NCBI GenBank assembly: GCA_035048485.1
Contig: CM068586.1
Coordinates: 30,563,349 to 30,627,348, forward strand
Length of the DNA stretch: 64,000 bases
Source of the DNA: Pteria penguin
Taxonomy: Eukaryota; Mollusca; Bivalvia; Pterioida; Pteriidae
Reading direction: 5' to 3'
Position 1 is the stretch's first letter; each line of letters opens with the position of its first letter. Shown here piece by piece: positions 50,216 to 62,373 of the stretch. The notes under the pieces were generated by a model that saw only the letters and a list, made by a program, of their open reading frames with translations, had not been told where the DNA came from and did not search any database. A program made the translations under genes and the position numbers.

Positions 50216-50870
50216 TGTCACGGACGGACGAGCGGCGATCACCAATATTAACAGAGTCTAAGTGTTGAATTTGAAACTTTAAACTATTGTAAAAATAATA
50301 GATAAATACAAATACTTTTATACAATTTGCTACTTTACAACAGCAAACATTTTACTACTTTACACCAGCATACATAAAACAATGACACTTAATATGGTGT
50401 ACAACTGTCACTCAGTCTGGTAAGACATTGAACGTTGGCGGTTCACACGGAAAGATGGCGTCTTCATGTGGAAAGATGGCGGATTCACACATAGACTTTC
50501 ACATGCACAGTAAATGATGGTTACATTATCGATATTATACGTCAGTACAGGTAGTAATGCCTGATAAATAAGACAGACTTATAAATATAATGTATAAAAC
50601 CTCACACAAAATAAATACTTCAAATACACAAGAATACCTCACTATGCAGCATAGTATACGCACTTTACTATACGTGCGAACATACACCGTACTATGCGAA
50701 CACTCTAATACATTTCATATACATGATACGTATAATTGCATAGGAATACACAGGATTATACTCGATATACAGCGGTATACTTCATACATGATATTTTTAC
50801 TTTACTGAAGAAAATTTGAAATACACACTTTCTACGTTATATAAAATATAGACTGCTGACAGCAAGCATG
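50216..50870 (-). repeat. Gypsy 5' LTR, outer edge uncertain
   Basis: The inner boundary is TGTCACGG on the plus strand (CCGTGACA on the minus strand) next to the primer site. The segment 50800-50841 recurs inverted at 45753-45799. I could not fix the outer boundary because no intact second LTR is in view; it may extend well beyond 50870. The small plus frame at 50590-50808 is not a gene. Confidence 0.5.
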
Positions 50871-51547
50871 CTAAATAGTTGAATACAGAATATATAGTAA
50901 AATAACTTACCTCGGTCTTGCGAGTATGTGCTACAGATTTAAGTACGATACTGGTTAGAGGACAATACGAGAGACACCGCCTAACTCAAGTGGTCAAAGC
51001 ACGGACCTAAAGCAAGTAAACTTTAAAAACAGAAAACCGGTTTGACCACTACACGATGAATTGAAGCGAGGTACTTTAAGGTGTATTAAAGTGAACACAA
51101 ATGAGGGTCAACACAGGTAAATACAAACATTGGATTACTAGTCAAGACAGAACATACATGACATAAATGAAATACGATAAATTGAATGTGACACTAGTAA
51201 CATAAATTTACCAATGACATCATAACTACGTAAACGTCACGTGTGATTTCACTAGTAAATCTAGGACTGCCTATATAGTACTCGTAAGTTTCTAGTAAAA
51301 AAAGAAATGACTGCGTTATTACATGTATGTCTTATACACAATGACAGTGCATTACACACACACAAAGAAAGAGAGAGAGAGAGAGATCCAAAAAGTCCAA
51401 ATAATCCACTAGAAATTTATAACAAAGGAAGCGCTAGAAAACTCGTAAATTTAAGCGCACGTAAACTTACAAAGAAGCTAAGAGTTGATTTGTAAATATG
51501 ATTTAAGAGCTCTAAGCATTACTCGTAAGTCTGTCGTAGAGTTTATG
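50871..51547. other. Possible LTR remainder and flank
   Basis: No gene signature. A (GA)n tract lies at 51368-51386. ACTCGTAAGT occurs at both 51281 and 51522. This may be the rest of the LTR or flanking DNA. Confidence 0.35.
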
Positions 51548-51969
51548 AATTTTAGTACATATTGCACCAATTTTAGTACATGTTGCACCAACTTTAGTAC
51601 ATATTGCAACAATTTTAGTACGTATTGCACCAACCTTAGTACGTATTGCACCAATTTTAGTACATATTGCACCAATTTTAGTACGTATTGTACCAATTTC
51701 AGTACGTATTGCACCAATTTTAGTAAATACTGCACCAATTTTAGTACGTATTGCACCTATTTGAGTACATATTGCACCAATTGTAGTACATATTGCACCA
51801 ATTTTAGTACATATTACACCAATGTTATTACATATTGCACCAATTTTAGTACATATTGCACCAATTTTAGTACATATTTCAACAATTTTAGTGCATATTG
51901 CAACAATTTTAGTGCATATTGCACCAATTTTAGTACATATTGCAACAATTTTAGTGCATATTGCAACAA
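51548..51969 (+). repeat. 21-bp minisatellite, about 20 units
   Basis: The unit AATTTTAGTACATATTGCACC (given in two parts as AATTTTAGTACAT and ATTGCACC) repeats about 20 times with point changes. As the period is a multiple of three, both strands stay open: the plus frame repeats NFSTYCT and the minus frame VLKLVQY. No start context or flanking domain suggests a real protein. Confidence 0.9.
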
Positions 51970-52375
51970 TGTCGTATTAAATGTGCAGAATAACATGCCA
52001 TATGAATACCGATTCTTGTTAGAAATGTCTGGTCATCGAATACAACCATTCACTCATACAGTAGGTTTACATTAATTCAAGTTCCTATAGACCGAACTGG
52101 TTTCCTGTAGAACAATATTAAAAGAAGGGTAAAACCTAATATAATAATGAATCTATGGATTTGAAGATTTTATCCAGCATGAAAAAAACACAATCATTAT
52201 TCTTAATGATCTATTTAAAGCATGAAGTACAATGATCCTGCTCGTTTATAATATCAGTTGTTTTTTTTTCTAATTCTTGTTACATTCTTAATCTAAATCA
52301 TTAAGGTATAATTGCTTTCGGCAACCAATATGTTTTGAAACCCTATTCATTTTGTATAACTTTTAGGACAAAGCA

Positions 52376-53699
52376 CAAATATTGTATAGACATTCTAAAA
52401 AGTATAAAAGTCCATATAAATCACGTTTCATATCTAATTCTAGCCACTGCTCTACTACGGTACTATCGAAGCATATTACGTCTGCTCTAACTGCTATAAA
52501 AGATCATATTATCAAATATTGTGATGTCGCATTTCATAATGGTAACATCAATTACTTTTGGTCGATTAAAAATTCTCATGAAGTTATAGACAAACATCTT
52601 TTGCTAAATTTCAAAGCGACTCAAATTTCTACATTTGATTTTTCTACACTTTATATATCTCTGCCTCATGATTTGATTAAAAGCAAGTTGCTGTCTCTTA
52701 TACAATGGTGTTTTCACAGAGAATCTAAAACGTACATATGTACTTCCAATAACTCCGGATTCTTTTCCAACAAACAATATACTTCATATAAATACTGGAC
52801 TTGTAAGGAATTATGTAAAGCACTAGATTTTCTCATGAATAATATTTTTGTGCAATTTGATGGCAAGATATATCAACAAATAGTTGGGATTCCTATGGGT
52901 ACTAACTGCGCGCCTCTGATAGCAGATTTATTTCTTTATTGATGTGAGAGGGATTTTATGGTTTCTATTCAAAAATCAAAACGTTTTAACCTCATTGACA
53001 AATTTAATAATACTTGCAGATATCTGGATGACATTTTGGTTATCGACAACCCTGAATTCGAACAATTTATATCAGAAATATATCCACCAGAGCTCACATT
53101 GAATAAGCTAATACTTGAGATAAATCTACATCTTTCTTAGATTTAAACATCAAAATGATCAACCACCTAATATATATTAATATTTATGATAAACGTGAGG
53201 ATTTTGGATTTCCTATTGTAAATTTCCCTTACATGGATGGCGATGTCCCACGACTCCCATCATATGGTATCTATATATCTCAATTAGTTCGATTTGTCAG
53301 AGGCCACACCGATGTTTTGGACTTTCATAAACGAAATTTACAAAACTTTTAACTCAGGGTTACAGATATCACAAGCTAAGAAAAACATTCGGCAAATTCT
53401 TCAGATCTTATTCAGAACTTCTATCTAAATTTGGAAATATTTCTTTTCAACAGTATGTATCCAATGGAATTTCCCATCCTAATTTTTACGGTGATCTCGT
53501 ATATAAACTAAGGAAAGTAAAAGGCTCCGATAACGTTATTTCATCATGTAATAAAATAGTCAAACGTCTTCTAAATAGACAATATGATATTGAGATCATC
53601 AAAAAGACTATAGGTCTTGTATTTGGCCCCTCTACAGCCTTTTGCAGACTCTTACTTGAACGTTGCACGCTGACTAACAGGGCGGTGGGGACTATATGA
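52376..53699 (+). pseudogene. PLE-A reverse transcriptase, longest copy
   Basis: It encodes the palm and C-terminal parts of a Penelope-type RT. In order: SPYKSRFISNSSHCSTTVLS near 52410; motif A STFDFSTLYISLPHDLIK near 52630; IYQQIVGIPMGTNCAPLIAD near 52865; an in-frame TGA at 52940-52942 (LFLY-stop-CERDF); motif C CRYLDDILVIDNPEF near 53015; after a shift near 53120, YDKREDFGFPIVNFP and LPSYGIYISQLVRFVRG; then a shift near 53350 and an open stretch with LTQGYRYHKLRKTFGKFFRS, FYGDLVYKLRKVKGSDNV and LLLERCTLTNRAVGTI to TGA at 53697-53699. The N-terminus is missing and no GIY-YIG domain follows. Confidence 0.85.
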
Positions 53700-54203
53700 C
53701 AGGCCTTGTCCGAACCTCTTTCAGGACATGGTCCTGAACCTCGTCCCCTCTGACTGTTAGTCGGGACTCCTACAGATCTAGGGTCTTAGCTCGCTTTCAG
53801 ACTGGCAGAGCACGGTTTATCATGTTGATGTCGCATATATTTTTATACCATTATATGTTTTACAATACCTTGCGTGTTTATATTTTTATGACCTCTCAAT
53901 ATGCGATACCTGTTGACCCTTGTTCTTTAAATGGAGGATTATTTATAAATTTTTAAATGTACGTCCTTTGATTGTTCTCCTGTTATGGTGAGTGGGAAGG
54001 TGGGCCCGTTAACCGGTTAACCACACCATTTGTTTGGCTTTTGTCAAATTAAATGACCGTCCTAAGTCGGTATCGTAATTGCACTACAATCAAATATTTT
54101 TGTAATGTGTTATATGTTCTAGTATATTATTTATATTCATTTATTGTATAGCTCCATGGTGACTTCTGCCACATAACTGAGCCAGTAACTCCTCTTTTTT
54201 CCT
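53700..54203 (+). repeat. PLE-A 3' tail (variant 2)
   Basis: It continues from the stop codon and aligns almost base for base with 15871-16375, including GGTGAGTGGGAAGGTGGGCC, AACCGGTTAACCACACCATT and GACCGTCCTAAGTCGGTATC. It ends TGAGCCAGTAACTCCTC. The near identity with the 15.7-kb copy indicates that these are the youngest PLE-A insertions in the window. Confidence 0.8.
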
Positions 54204-55712
54204 TGGTAATATGATCTGCTTTATAATCAGTAAAAGTCTATTATTCCCAGTACTAAATCTCGGTAGTTTACATTGAGTATAGGTAAGGGTAAAATGGTTC
54301 AATAAATCAGAGTCGATAATACCCCGGTTTCAATAAAAGATAAATCGATAAGGATGCATTTGTGTATTTCAAAAAGTATATGAATTATGTATCGATATTT
54401 CGAATATTGAATTCAAAGTCGAAAAACTGTGTTTCGAATTGTAATAATAAACATAATGCCGATTAATTACCTGTAATTTTTAATTTATACTTGATATAAT
54501 TTCATAAAAGAGTTGTATGAATTGTTAAAATAAAACAACCAATCAACTAAACAAACAAACCAAAATACAAAAATTAGTTTAGAAGACAAGACACATACAT
54601 ACTATTATATCTGTCAAATTATATGCATAATAAACACCCGTAAATGTTCATAAATTTATGTATATTTCAAAAGATATAGTTATAACGTAGAATGCAAAAA
54701 ATAACAATCAATAAAAATATTAATAAATAAAAAAGAAAACAATTCAATTTAAAAACAAATATTTATATTATACTAATACAATTATACATATAAATACATA
54801 TGTACACACACGCCTACACTCACATACATACATGCATACATGCGTGCGTGCGTGCCTACGTACGTACGTACGTACACACACCTACACACATACATACATC
54901 ACTTCACACTAACGCTTTATCTAAAATTCTGAAATATGAATTCTGAATGTAGCGTAATTTAATGTGTATATTTTATTATTTAATTAAATTGCTTAAATTC
55001 CATATAACAAAATATTCAAAGTCAGAGGTTTACCAGTTTTGTGTAGTTAATCTGCTCTCTGTTGTGGGTATAGTTGCTTTTTAGGAAGAGTGTAATGACG
55101 ATTCGACTGCTTTACAAGAGCACAAGGGGTATGGCTCCGATGGTTTTTATTTTAAGTATAAGTGGTGTTTTAAAGAACTGCAACACATCTCTAACCGTGC
55201 ATATTATCCTTGTAATCAGCGAGTTCCTACATAAATATGTTTGTGTACAGGGGTATTGTGTGCTTCATTTAAAGATGTTGGAATTTGCTAATGGAATTCG
55301 AATTCATATTTTGGATATATGTGGTTTGGAAATTGTTCAATGTCCGGATTGTTGAGGGAAGCTAGCTAATGTATCGGTAAGTAGTAGGACAATATATGTT
55401 GATTAAATTAGGTATGTGTGTTGTATTGTACTAAAGTACTGTTGAATGTCTTTGGGGGACGAATCTTTCAAGATAACCTGGAGACAGATACTCTTTAATA
55501 TTTGAAAATACTGAATGTATTTGTGTTGTTTGCGTCTTTTTTCATATGTGACACAACCCGTTTCTTTTAACTTACTAAATTAGTAGTTGTCGTAAACATT
55601 CGAGCTTCGATGTTATTTTTTTTTATTTCGTCTTTGTAATGGTTAGGAAAGTTATTCCAAATGTCAGCGTATTCTTTCCTTTATTGTCTATTCTGCATAT
55701 CATTTTATATTT
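54204..55712. other. AT-rich stretch with simple repeats
   Basis: Microsatellite-like ACAT, TGCG and ACGT tracts lie at 54797-54899. The plus frame at 55074-55355 is not recognised; it could be the 3' untranslated part of the LINE remnant on the opposite strand. Confidence 0.4.
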
Positions 55713-56060
55713 TTATATCCTACAAGCTATGAGAAAAATAATATAAGATATATATAAGATGTCAAATTTTAGATATTTGCCTACATTTTCCCAAATTTCA
55801 TATACATTTGTACATGAAAATATTAAATTGTCATTATTTTCTATGGTATCTTGACAATATAGACATTTTGTGTCAATTCCATTTTCAAAAGACAAGAAAT
55901 TATGTAAGAATTTGAAATTGAATTCTGTATTGTTTTTGCCATAAATATTACTTATTTTTTATTTATATATAAAGGCACATGATGACTTTCTTTGAATAAC
56001 GAAATTGCAAGAATAAAACAATTGTTGAATTGTTGTTGGAAGATTCTCATTGCATAATGT
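55713..56060 (-). pseudogene. LINE ORF2 C-terminal remnant
   Basis: The minus strand reads NIYGKNNTEFNFKFLHNFLS, then GIDTKCLYCQDTIENNDNLI and FSCTNVYEIWENVGKYLKF. The CxxC, then E-NN-HL-like segment, then FSC and IW arrangement is that of the zinc-finger-like region at the end of many non-LTR retrotransposon RT proteins. The usual His is Asn here (NDNLIF). One stop lies upstream. The polymerase part is absent. Confidence 0.6.
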
Positions 56061-56221
56061 GTTATAAAAAGTTACAAGTATAAACTTTAGAATCAACAAA
56101 ATGATGATCATAGACCACTACTTTAAATCTACATTTTTCTGTGAAATATTGTATTTTATACATATCAAAATTTAGACATAGAATGCTAATGCATTGCTTC
56201 TTTACTCTTTAATTATACTGC

Positions 56222-56312
56222 ATGCGTGGGAAGGTGGGTCCAGAAACGGGGTATCCACAACACTCGAGTACCATTTTTACTCAACTGACCGTCCTAAGTC
56301 GGTATTCCGTCT
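56222..56312 (+). repeat. PLE-A tail core only
   Basis: Only the segment from GCGTGGGAAGGTGGGTCC through GACCGTCCTAAGTCGGTAT is present. It lies 60 bp from a tail in the opposite orientation. Confidence 0.6.
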
Positions 56313-56370
56313 TCTTCTATACAGCTAAGTCATATTAAAAATCCAATTATATTTATCACTAAATGCATAT

Positions 56371-56993
56371 AAGAGAAAACTGAAGACATCTGACAAAGCT
56401 GTATGACAAAAATCACTAAGGACATGCACACAAAAATGAGAATAGTAGAATAAACATGAAAGAACGACATTACAAAAATATTCGATTGTGCTGCGGTTAC
56501 GATACCGACTTAGGATTGTCAATTGAAGTAACAAATGTCATTCAATTGGTGTGGTTAACCGGTTTACGGGCGCCCACCTTCCCACTCATCGCAAAAGCAG
56601 CACAATCAAAGGACACACATTTAAATTTTTTATAAATAATCCTACATGTAGAGAACAAGGATCAACAGGTTTCTCAAGAAGAGAGATCATAAACATTTTG
56701 TTACACACGAAACGTTTATAGAATAATATGTTGCTATCAAAAATATGTAAGGTGAAATCAACATAAGTAAACCGTGCTCTGCCTGTCTGTAAGTCGAGCT
56801 CAGATCCTTGATCAAAAGGAGTTCCGACTAACAGTCAGAGGGAACGAGGATCAGGACTTTGTCTCCTCTGAAAAGATTTGAACAAGGCCCGTCATAGAGT
56901 CCCTACCGCCCTGTTAGTGCAACGCTCAAGCAAAAGTCTGCATTGGGTTGTAAAGGGACCCAATACAAGAATTATGATCTTAGCGATGATCCC
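56371..56993 (-). pseudogene. PLE-A C-terminal end plus full tail (variant 1)
   Basis: On the minus strand 56993-56892 is the degraded last part of PLE-A (a remnant of GLVFGPST, then RCTLTNR), ending TGA at 56892-56894. The tail runs down to about 56371: CTGACTGTTAGTCGGAACTC, TGCGATGAGTGGGAAGGTGG, GCGCCCGTAAACCGGTTAAC, a core with TAAGTCGGTATCGTAACCGC, and GCTTTGTCAGATGTCTTCAG. Confidence 0.7.
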
Positions 56994-59218
56994 GGTTTTG
57001 ATAGATCAAAAGTAATTGACGTTACTTTTGCTAAAACAGAACAATTATATAATGGTTGTAAACGATTTTAATAGACAATGTCCTTGATGAATTTAAATCC
57101 ATTTTTTCTATCCAGTCTATACGGTGGCACAAAGGGGACAATGAAGATATATTTATAACGCGTGCGCACGTGATAGGTACTGCGTGCGTACGCGTTAGCT
57201 ATCGCATGCGCACGCGATAACTACTGCATGCCTACGCGGTAGCCATTGCGTGCGCGCATGATAACTACTGCGTGCGTGATAGCTGAACGAATGAAACGCC
57301 GGCGTTTTTAAATTCGTCATTAATACTTGACATACAACAATGTTTTTTTGTAAAAGAGATCGGACATATCAGGTAATTAAATGTATTGCTATTTCTTTTT
57401 GTTCACATTCGATATATATAATATGTACCGTAAAGAATGATACTGTATACTTCTAAAGTTTTGATCTAAAATCTACAGTGTATCAACAAAGTTCTCCATA
57501 CGAGGCTTGGAGGAAATCATACATATCATTAACTTTCAATTTCCGTTTATTAGAAGCAGGATATTGACGTAGTATGTTCACTGATTTTGTATGTCCTCTG
57601 GTTTCATGATTTGCAGACTTGGTTTGGTTTGGTTTGGATTTATCCATCATCTTTACATTGAAAACAGAAAACACTGTCAGTTACTGTATATTTAAGTTGT
57701 AAATATATGATCATTTCATGCATATTTGTAGGATACTCCTGTGTCCAAAACCCACATGTCAGAGAAATCTCTGCCCATTATCACACATTCATATTCATTT
57801 CAATATTGCAAATTGACCTGATGTTCATGGTCAGAAAAATTATTTTGTCCCTAGTGCAACTCTCAACCATTGGATTTGTATTCATGTTATCACCCTTTCC
57901 ATAGGTCCATCAGCTGTAACGCGAAGGACTTCATTTCCAAAATCTCTTCTAAGATTTTGATTAAAAAGAATTCTGAAGCTTAAGTATATATATTTTAAGC
58001 ATGTTTTAGTGGAGGAGTGATTTTCTTAGTCTGTACCTTGTTCAAAGTTGCATTCTCAAAATTTGTTGTTTTTTCCTAAAACGACCTTAATCTCTGGCCT
58101 TGATATTGAAAATCAATAAGATTCGTCCTCATGCCATAAGAAATAAGTGTACCAAGTTCGGAAGTCCTAGCCTAATAGTCATGGTCTGTATCGTGTTAAC
58201 AAGGTACGGGAATACCCACAGGCCCACAACGCCATACCATAATACGTGCGTCTACGACGGACATATAATAAAATTATAAACGTTGACTTGAATGAAAAGA
58301 ATGCTCTATTGTGTAGTTATGATATATAGGTTTTTATTACATCGATAAGTAACTGTTGCATAAGGTAGATTCTTTGTAGTGTGATCAATGCTGCCTAATT
58401 AGTAAAGTACAAATTTGAGACTTTATTGAAAATATCATCTTAGTTTAGATGTTTACAGAGAAATGGCTCCTAAAAGAGAAAGACCCTTCTTAGTCGATTT
58501 GAAAATTTGCCAACCTAGAAATGTTCTTTCCTATGAGTTTTTCTGCATATTCTTATCAAACGGATATTCTAGAACAATTTCAGCTTGGGCAACATTTTTA
58601 TGGTCAAAAATCTAAAATGGCCGCCAAATTACTTCCTTAAATTCCTTAACTTTGAAATAGCTCATTAAATACATTATGAGACACATTTTCTTATACATAT
58701 TTGGGGTCAGAAAAAGTATTTCTAATGTCATTTATACCATTTAGGTCATATTAAGCTATGAAACACTATGCTACTTGTGGCAACAATGTTAAAAACTGCT
58801 ATTTTAGCAAATATTTGAAATTTCAACTGAGAAAACTTTAATAGTGGAGTCTGCATTCCAAGCAGAAATATCTATCTCTCTTTGATCTCAGGGTATGGGC
58901 GATGTTGTGTTTTTCCCACAATCAAACAGACAGACAAGCCCCCCCCCCCCTCAAAATAAAATAAATAACTAAAAAATAAATACAATAAAATTAATCAATA
59001 AATAAATACCCTATATCCTGAATCCATTCCACGAGCAAAATGATTCCAAGTGTGCTTTTCAATGTTCACTAATGTAGCCCTTTCACAGATTTGCATCAAC
59101 TGTCTTTTGAAATATTTATCACACAAATGTTTCAGTTATTTATAAGACTGGCATAGATGGTCAAACCCCTAATAAAAATCCAAGATAATTGGTAACTAGT
59201 AACTAATATCTTTCTTGT
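56994..59218. other. Mixed stretch with one G/C-rich tandem repeat
   Basis: At 57160-57290 an imperfect unit of about 22 bp (TGCGTGCGTACGCG, then TAGCTA or TAACTACT) repeats about six times and contrasts with the AT-rich surroundings. The minus frame at 57483-57674 ends KRKLKVNDMYDFLQASYGEL and looks somewhat protein-like but is unknown. Around 58100-58250 the sequence has the look of a dispersed mollusc repeat, but there is only one copy here. Confidence 0.4.
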
Positions 59219-60843
59219 GAAAAGCTCTCATATTGTTGTTTCATTGATTTCAAGCGTGCCTTTGATACTGTTGATCGAGTCAAGATGTGGAACAAATTTG
59301 CACATCTAGGTCTTAGAGGTACATTACGTTCACTGAACAGTAACATAAAATCTGCAGTTTTACTTAATGGTAAACTTTCTGACTTTTTTGTGAATAATTT
59401 AGGTGTATAACAAGGGGAGATAATATCGCCTCTCCTATTCTCATTATATGTGAATGATTGTGAAACTGAATTTATATAAGATGGAAATGTTCCCATCGAG
59501 TTACAAGAGTTATCGCTCTTTCTGTTAATGTACGCTGATGACATGGTTATTTCGTCCGAATCAGCAATAGGTTTACAATCTATGTTAAATTCACTTGAAC
59601 TGCACTCAACGAAATAGTCACCATCAGTCAATGTAGAAAAAAAACCCCCTAAAATTGTTGTTTTTAGAAATTGTGGTATTCTTAGAAAAAACGATATATG
59701 GTTTTATAATGGAGAAAATATTGAAGTTGTTGACAAGTTTTGTTATCTTGGACTTTTACTAAATTATAACGGGAAATTCAATATTACACAAAAACAATTT
59801 GCTTTACAATGTAAAAAGGCTTTATTTGCACTGAAAAGGAAATGTATTAATATGAATTTGAATTTTGTAACGCTGTTATCATTGTTTGATACTTACGTTG
59901 GCAGTATTGCATTTTACGCTAGTGAAGTTTGGGGCTTTCACTCAGCCCAAGAAGTTGAAAAAGTTCACATCGGCTTTTGTAAAAAGATACTTGGAGTTAA
60001 AAAATCAACTCCAAATGCAGTTGTTTATAGCGAACTTGGTAAATTCCCTTTAGAATGTATACGCAAATTAAGAATTTTGAAATATTAGATTAAAATTATT
60101 TCCAGGGATAATTGTATTTTGAAAGGCTGCTATGATTTTATGTTTAATGAACAACTGCAAAAACCTTATTCTAAAAATTGGGCAGCAAGTGAATGTAATT
60201 TTTTATCTACTTTGGGTTTATTACATTTATGGGAAAACCAACATCCCGATAAAACAGAATTTATTTAAGCAGTTGCCAAGCAACGGTTCTTCGAAGTGTT
60301 TTATTTACAAACACATTGTGGATAATTTTACAATCCAATCATATCTATTAAAGCCTTTCCCGATTCATTTTAAGAAATTAATATGTAAATTACGTACTTC
60401 TTCTCATTGTTTATCCATTGAATCTGGTCGGTATAAGAATATCCCCATTGAGAGACGTAAATGCCCTCTTTGTCTCACAGATATAGAAGATGAATATTAC
60501 TTTGTGTTTATTTGTCCCCACTATAATGATATCAGAACAAAAGTTTTGAAAAAGTACTATTATTTCAGACCCTCTGTCTTTAAATTGGTTCAATTATTTT
60601 CTACCCAGAATGTATAAGAACTGTGTAATCTGGGTAAATATATAAGACATGCCTTCATTGTTCGAAAACTTCAGATTTGATTTATATACTTACCAATTTA
60701 AAATATGTTTATCTTTATATCTATATCATATGCATATTTATTCTCTCTACTGAGTACAAATATTTATATTTTATATACTCATTTATATGTTATCTATGTT
60801 GTATATCTATGAGCATTATTGCTTATGACAAATAAACTATAAT
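59219..60843 (+). pseudogene. LINE (non-LTR retrotransposon) reverse transcriptase, decayed
   Basis: The plus strand encodes the C-terminal two thirds of a LINE ORF2. It shows IDFKRAFDTVDRVKMWNKF near 59244 (motif A), GEIISPLLFSLYVND after a stop, motif C YADDMVISSES near 59532, ENIEVVDKFCYLGLLLNYNG near 59720, then FALKRKC-like thumb, EVEKVHIGFCKKILGVKKST near 59950, and a zinc-finger-like end RRKCPLCLTDIEDEYYFVFI near 60450 with a stop at 60615-60617. Several stops and at least two frameshifts occur. The 3' untranslated region ends near GACAAATAAACTATAA at about 60843, without a poly(A) tail. The FKRAFDTV/YADD type fits the CR1/L2/Jockey-like groups, but I cannot assign the clade. The minus frame at 59203-59631 is a shadow. 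Confidence 0.85.
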
Positions 60844-61721
60844 AGACGTGCCGATACGCCGTGAATAGCCCGATGGCAGCAAAACATTTTTGAACAGCAA
60901 ATTTAGATCAAGGTTCACAATCCTTGTAATAATTTTGAAGAGCAATCCGTTTGCAATATATACCCATCTATAAATTGTGATTTTTAGTTTACTAAGTTTC
61001 ATTGTAAATAGTAAAAATGAATTTACTATTTAATATATGCATAGACATCAAATCACAGGAGGCATAACTCCATCAAAAAGTTTTTAACCCGCATCAAATT
61101 ACAGCTGACCTAAATAGTACCATGATATATCTTTATACAAAATTTCAAGTCAAAATCTGCCTTCATTGCAGAAACAGAGCTCAGAAACTGTAAATAACTT
61201 AAATATTCTAAGTCCAAGGGACAAATTAATGATAATTTTCAAATAATTTGACCGTAATCAAATGTGATTATCTCGTGATGTATCAGACATCTTCTTTACA
61301 TGAGGATTGCGAACACATATAGTTTATGGGTATGGATCTGAACTATTTTTGAGATAGTTACAGACTTCTGAAATGAGGGGTTGGAGAATGAATCTGACAA
61401 TCTGGAAAATTTTCCATACACTTGTAATGTTATCAGTGATAAGAAAACATATGATTTAGGGATAGGGATATGATCTATTTTTAAATAATGGGGGATTTCT
61501 AAAACGAGGTGTGTGTGGAATATGTGGTTTAAGGGCGAGGATCTGAACTTTGTTTTTTAGATAAAGATTTCTAAAATGAGGGTTGGATAGGATATGAGCC
61601 TAGAAATTAATATAAAGATTAATAAATAGGATAAAAGCGATTAATATCTCTTTGATACATTTATGGGGGGGGGGGGGGGGGGGGGGGTTGTTGGTCATAA
61701 TACAACTAATATGTGGACATG

Positions 61722-61801
<80 letters not shown>

Positions 61802-62160
61802 CATAACTCGTGTCAACAAATGTTGATTTAACACTTGCACGGTTCTAAAAACCAAAAATCAAAAAATCAGGGGGGACGGTAGTCTAGCCCGGTCAAGGGA
61901 TCCAAGTTATGATTGTCGGGAATTGATATACATAGTTGTAAAAACAACATTTTTGTTGCATTTTTGTCCACTTCATTGAAATCAGCGCATGTACCAGGGC
62001 ATCATGATGGATCATATCTCCTTTTCACTGTTTCTGCAGCTTGATTAGAGATGTAAAGATGATGGATAAATCCAAACCACAAGTCCAAAAATCATGAAAC
62101 CATAGGACATACAAAATCAGTGAAAATGAAAAACAAATGGAAAATAACAAAATATGTCTA
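60844..62160. other. Unrecognised stretch with homopolymer and TA tracts
   Basis: It holds a 23-base G run (61665-61687) and a (TA)n tract (61722-61800). Three segments in 61300-61600 share GAT-GATCTGAACT, TTTTTGAGATAG or similar, and TTCTAAAATGAGG, a diverged local repetition. No gene found. Confidence 0.45.
61722..61800. repeat. (TA)n microsatellite
   Basis: A pure TA tract of about 79 bp. Confidence 0.95.
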
Positions 62161-62373
62161 CTTGAAGAGCATATGTGAACCCCTGTGATGGAGTGAGATC
62201 AGGTGCCCGGGGAGAGTGAGCATCTCCTGCTTGCTAGCAACACCCGTCACATATACCCCGTAGAAAGAGTCAAATCGTGTGAATTCCATATGTATCTATA
62301 TATGGAGAAGTCGAAGTAGGTAACCTTCTAGTATAGAAGGTGTCAAATCTGTGTAAAGTGATCGGAATCGGTC
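62160..62373 (-). repeat. PLE-B 3' tail with foldable motif
   Basis: It lies directly downstream of the PLE-B stop codon. At 62191-62248 it carries a motif also found twice at 24.0-24.4 kb. On the plus strand GGTG pairs with CACC, GGAG with CTCC across GTGAGCA, and TTGCTAGCAA is self-complementary, so a three-way-junction fold is possible. The end of the element is not defined. Confidence 0.55.

Noticed and set aside
51478..52075. A 196-codon plus-strand frame and minus-strand counterparts
   Set aside because: The 21-bp repeat keeps frames open on both strands, so length is not evidence of coding.
59203..59631. 142-codon minus-strand frame
   Set aside because: It is antisense to the LINE reverse transcriptase, whose motifs FKRAFDTV and YADD are on the plus strand.
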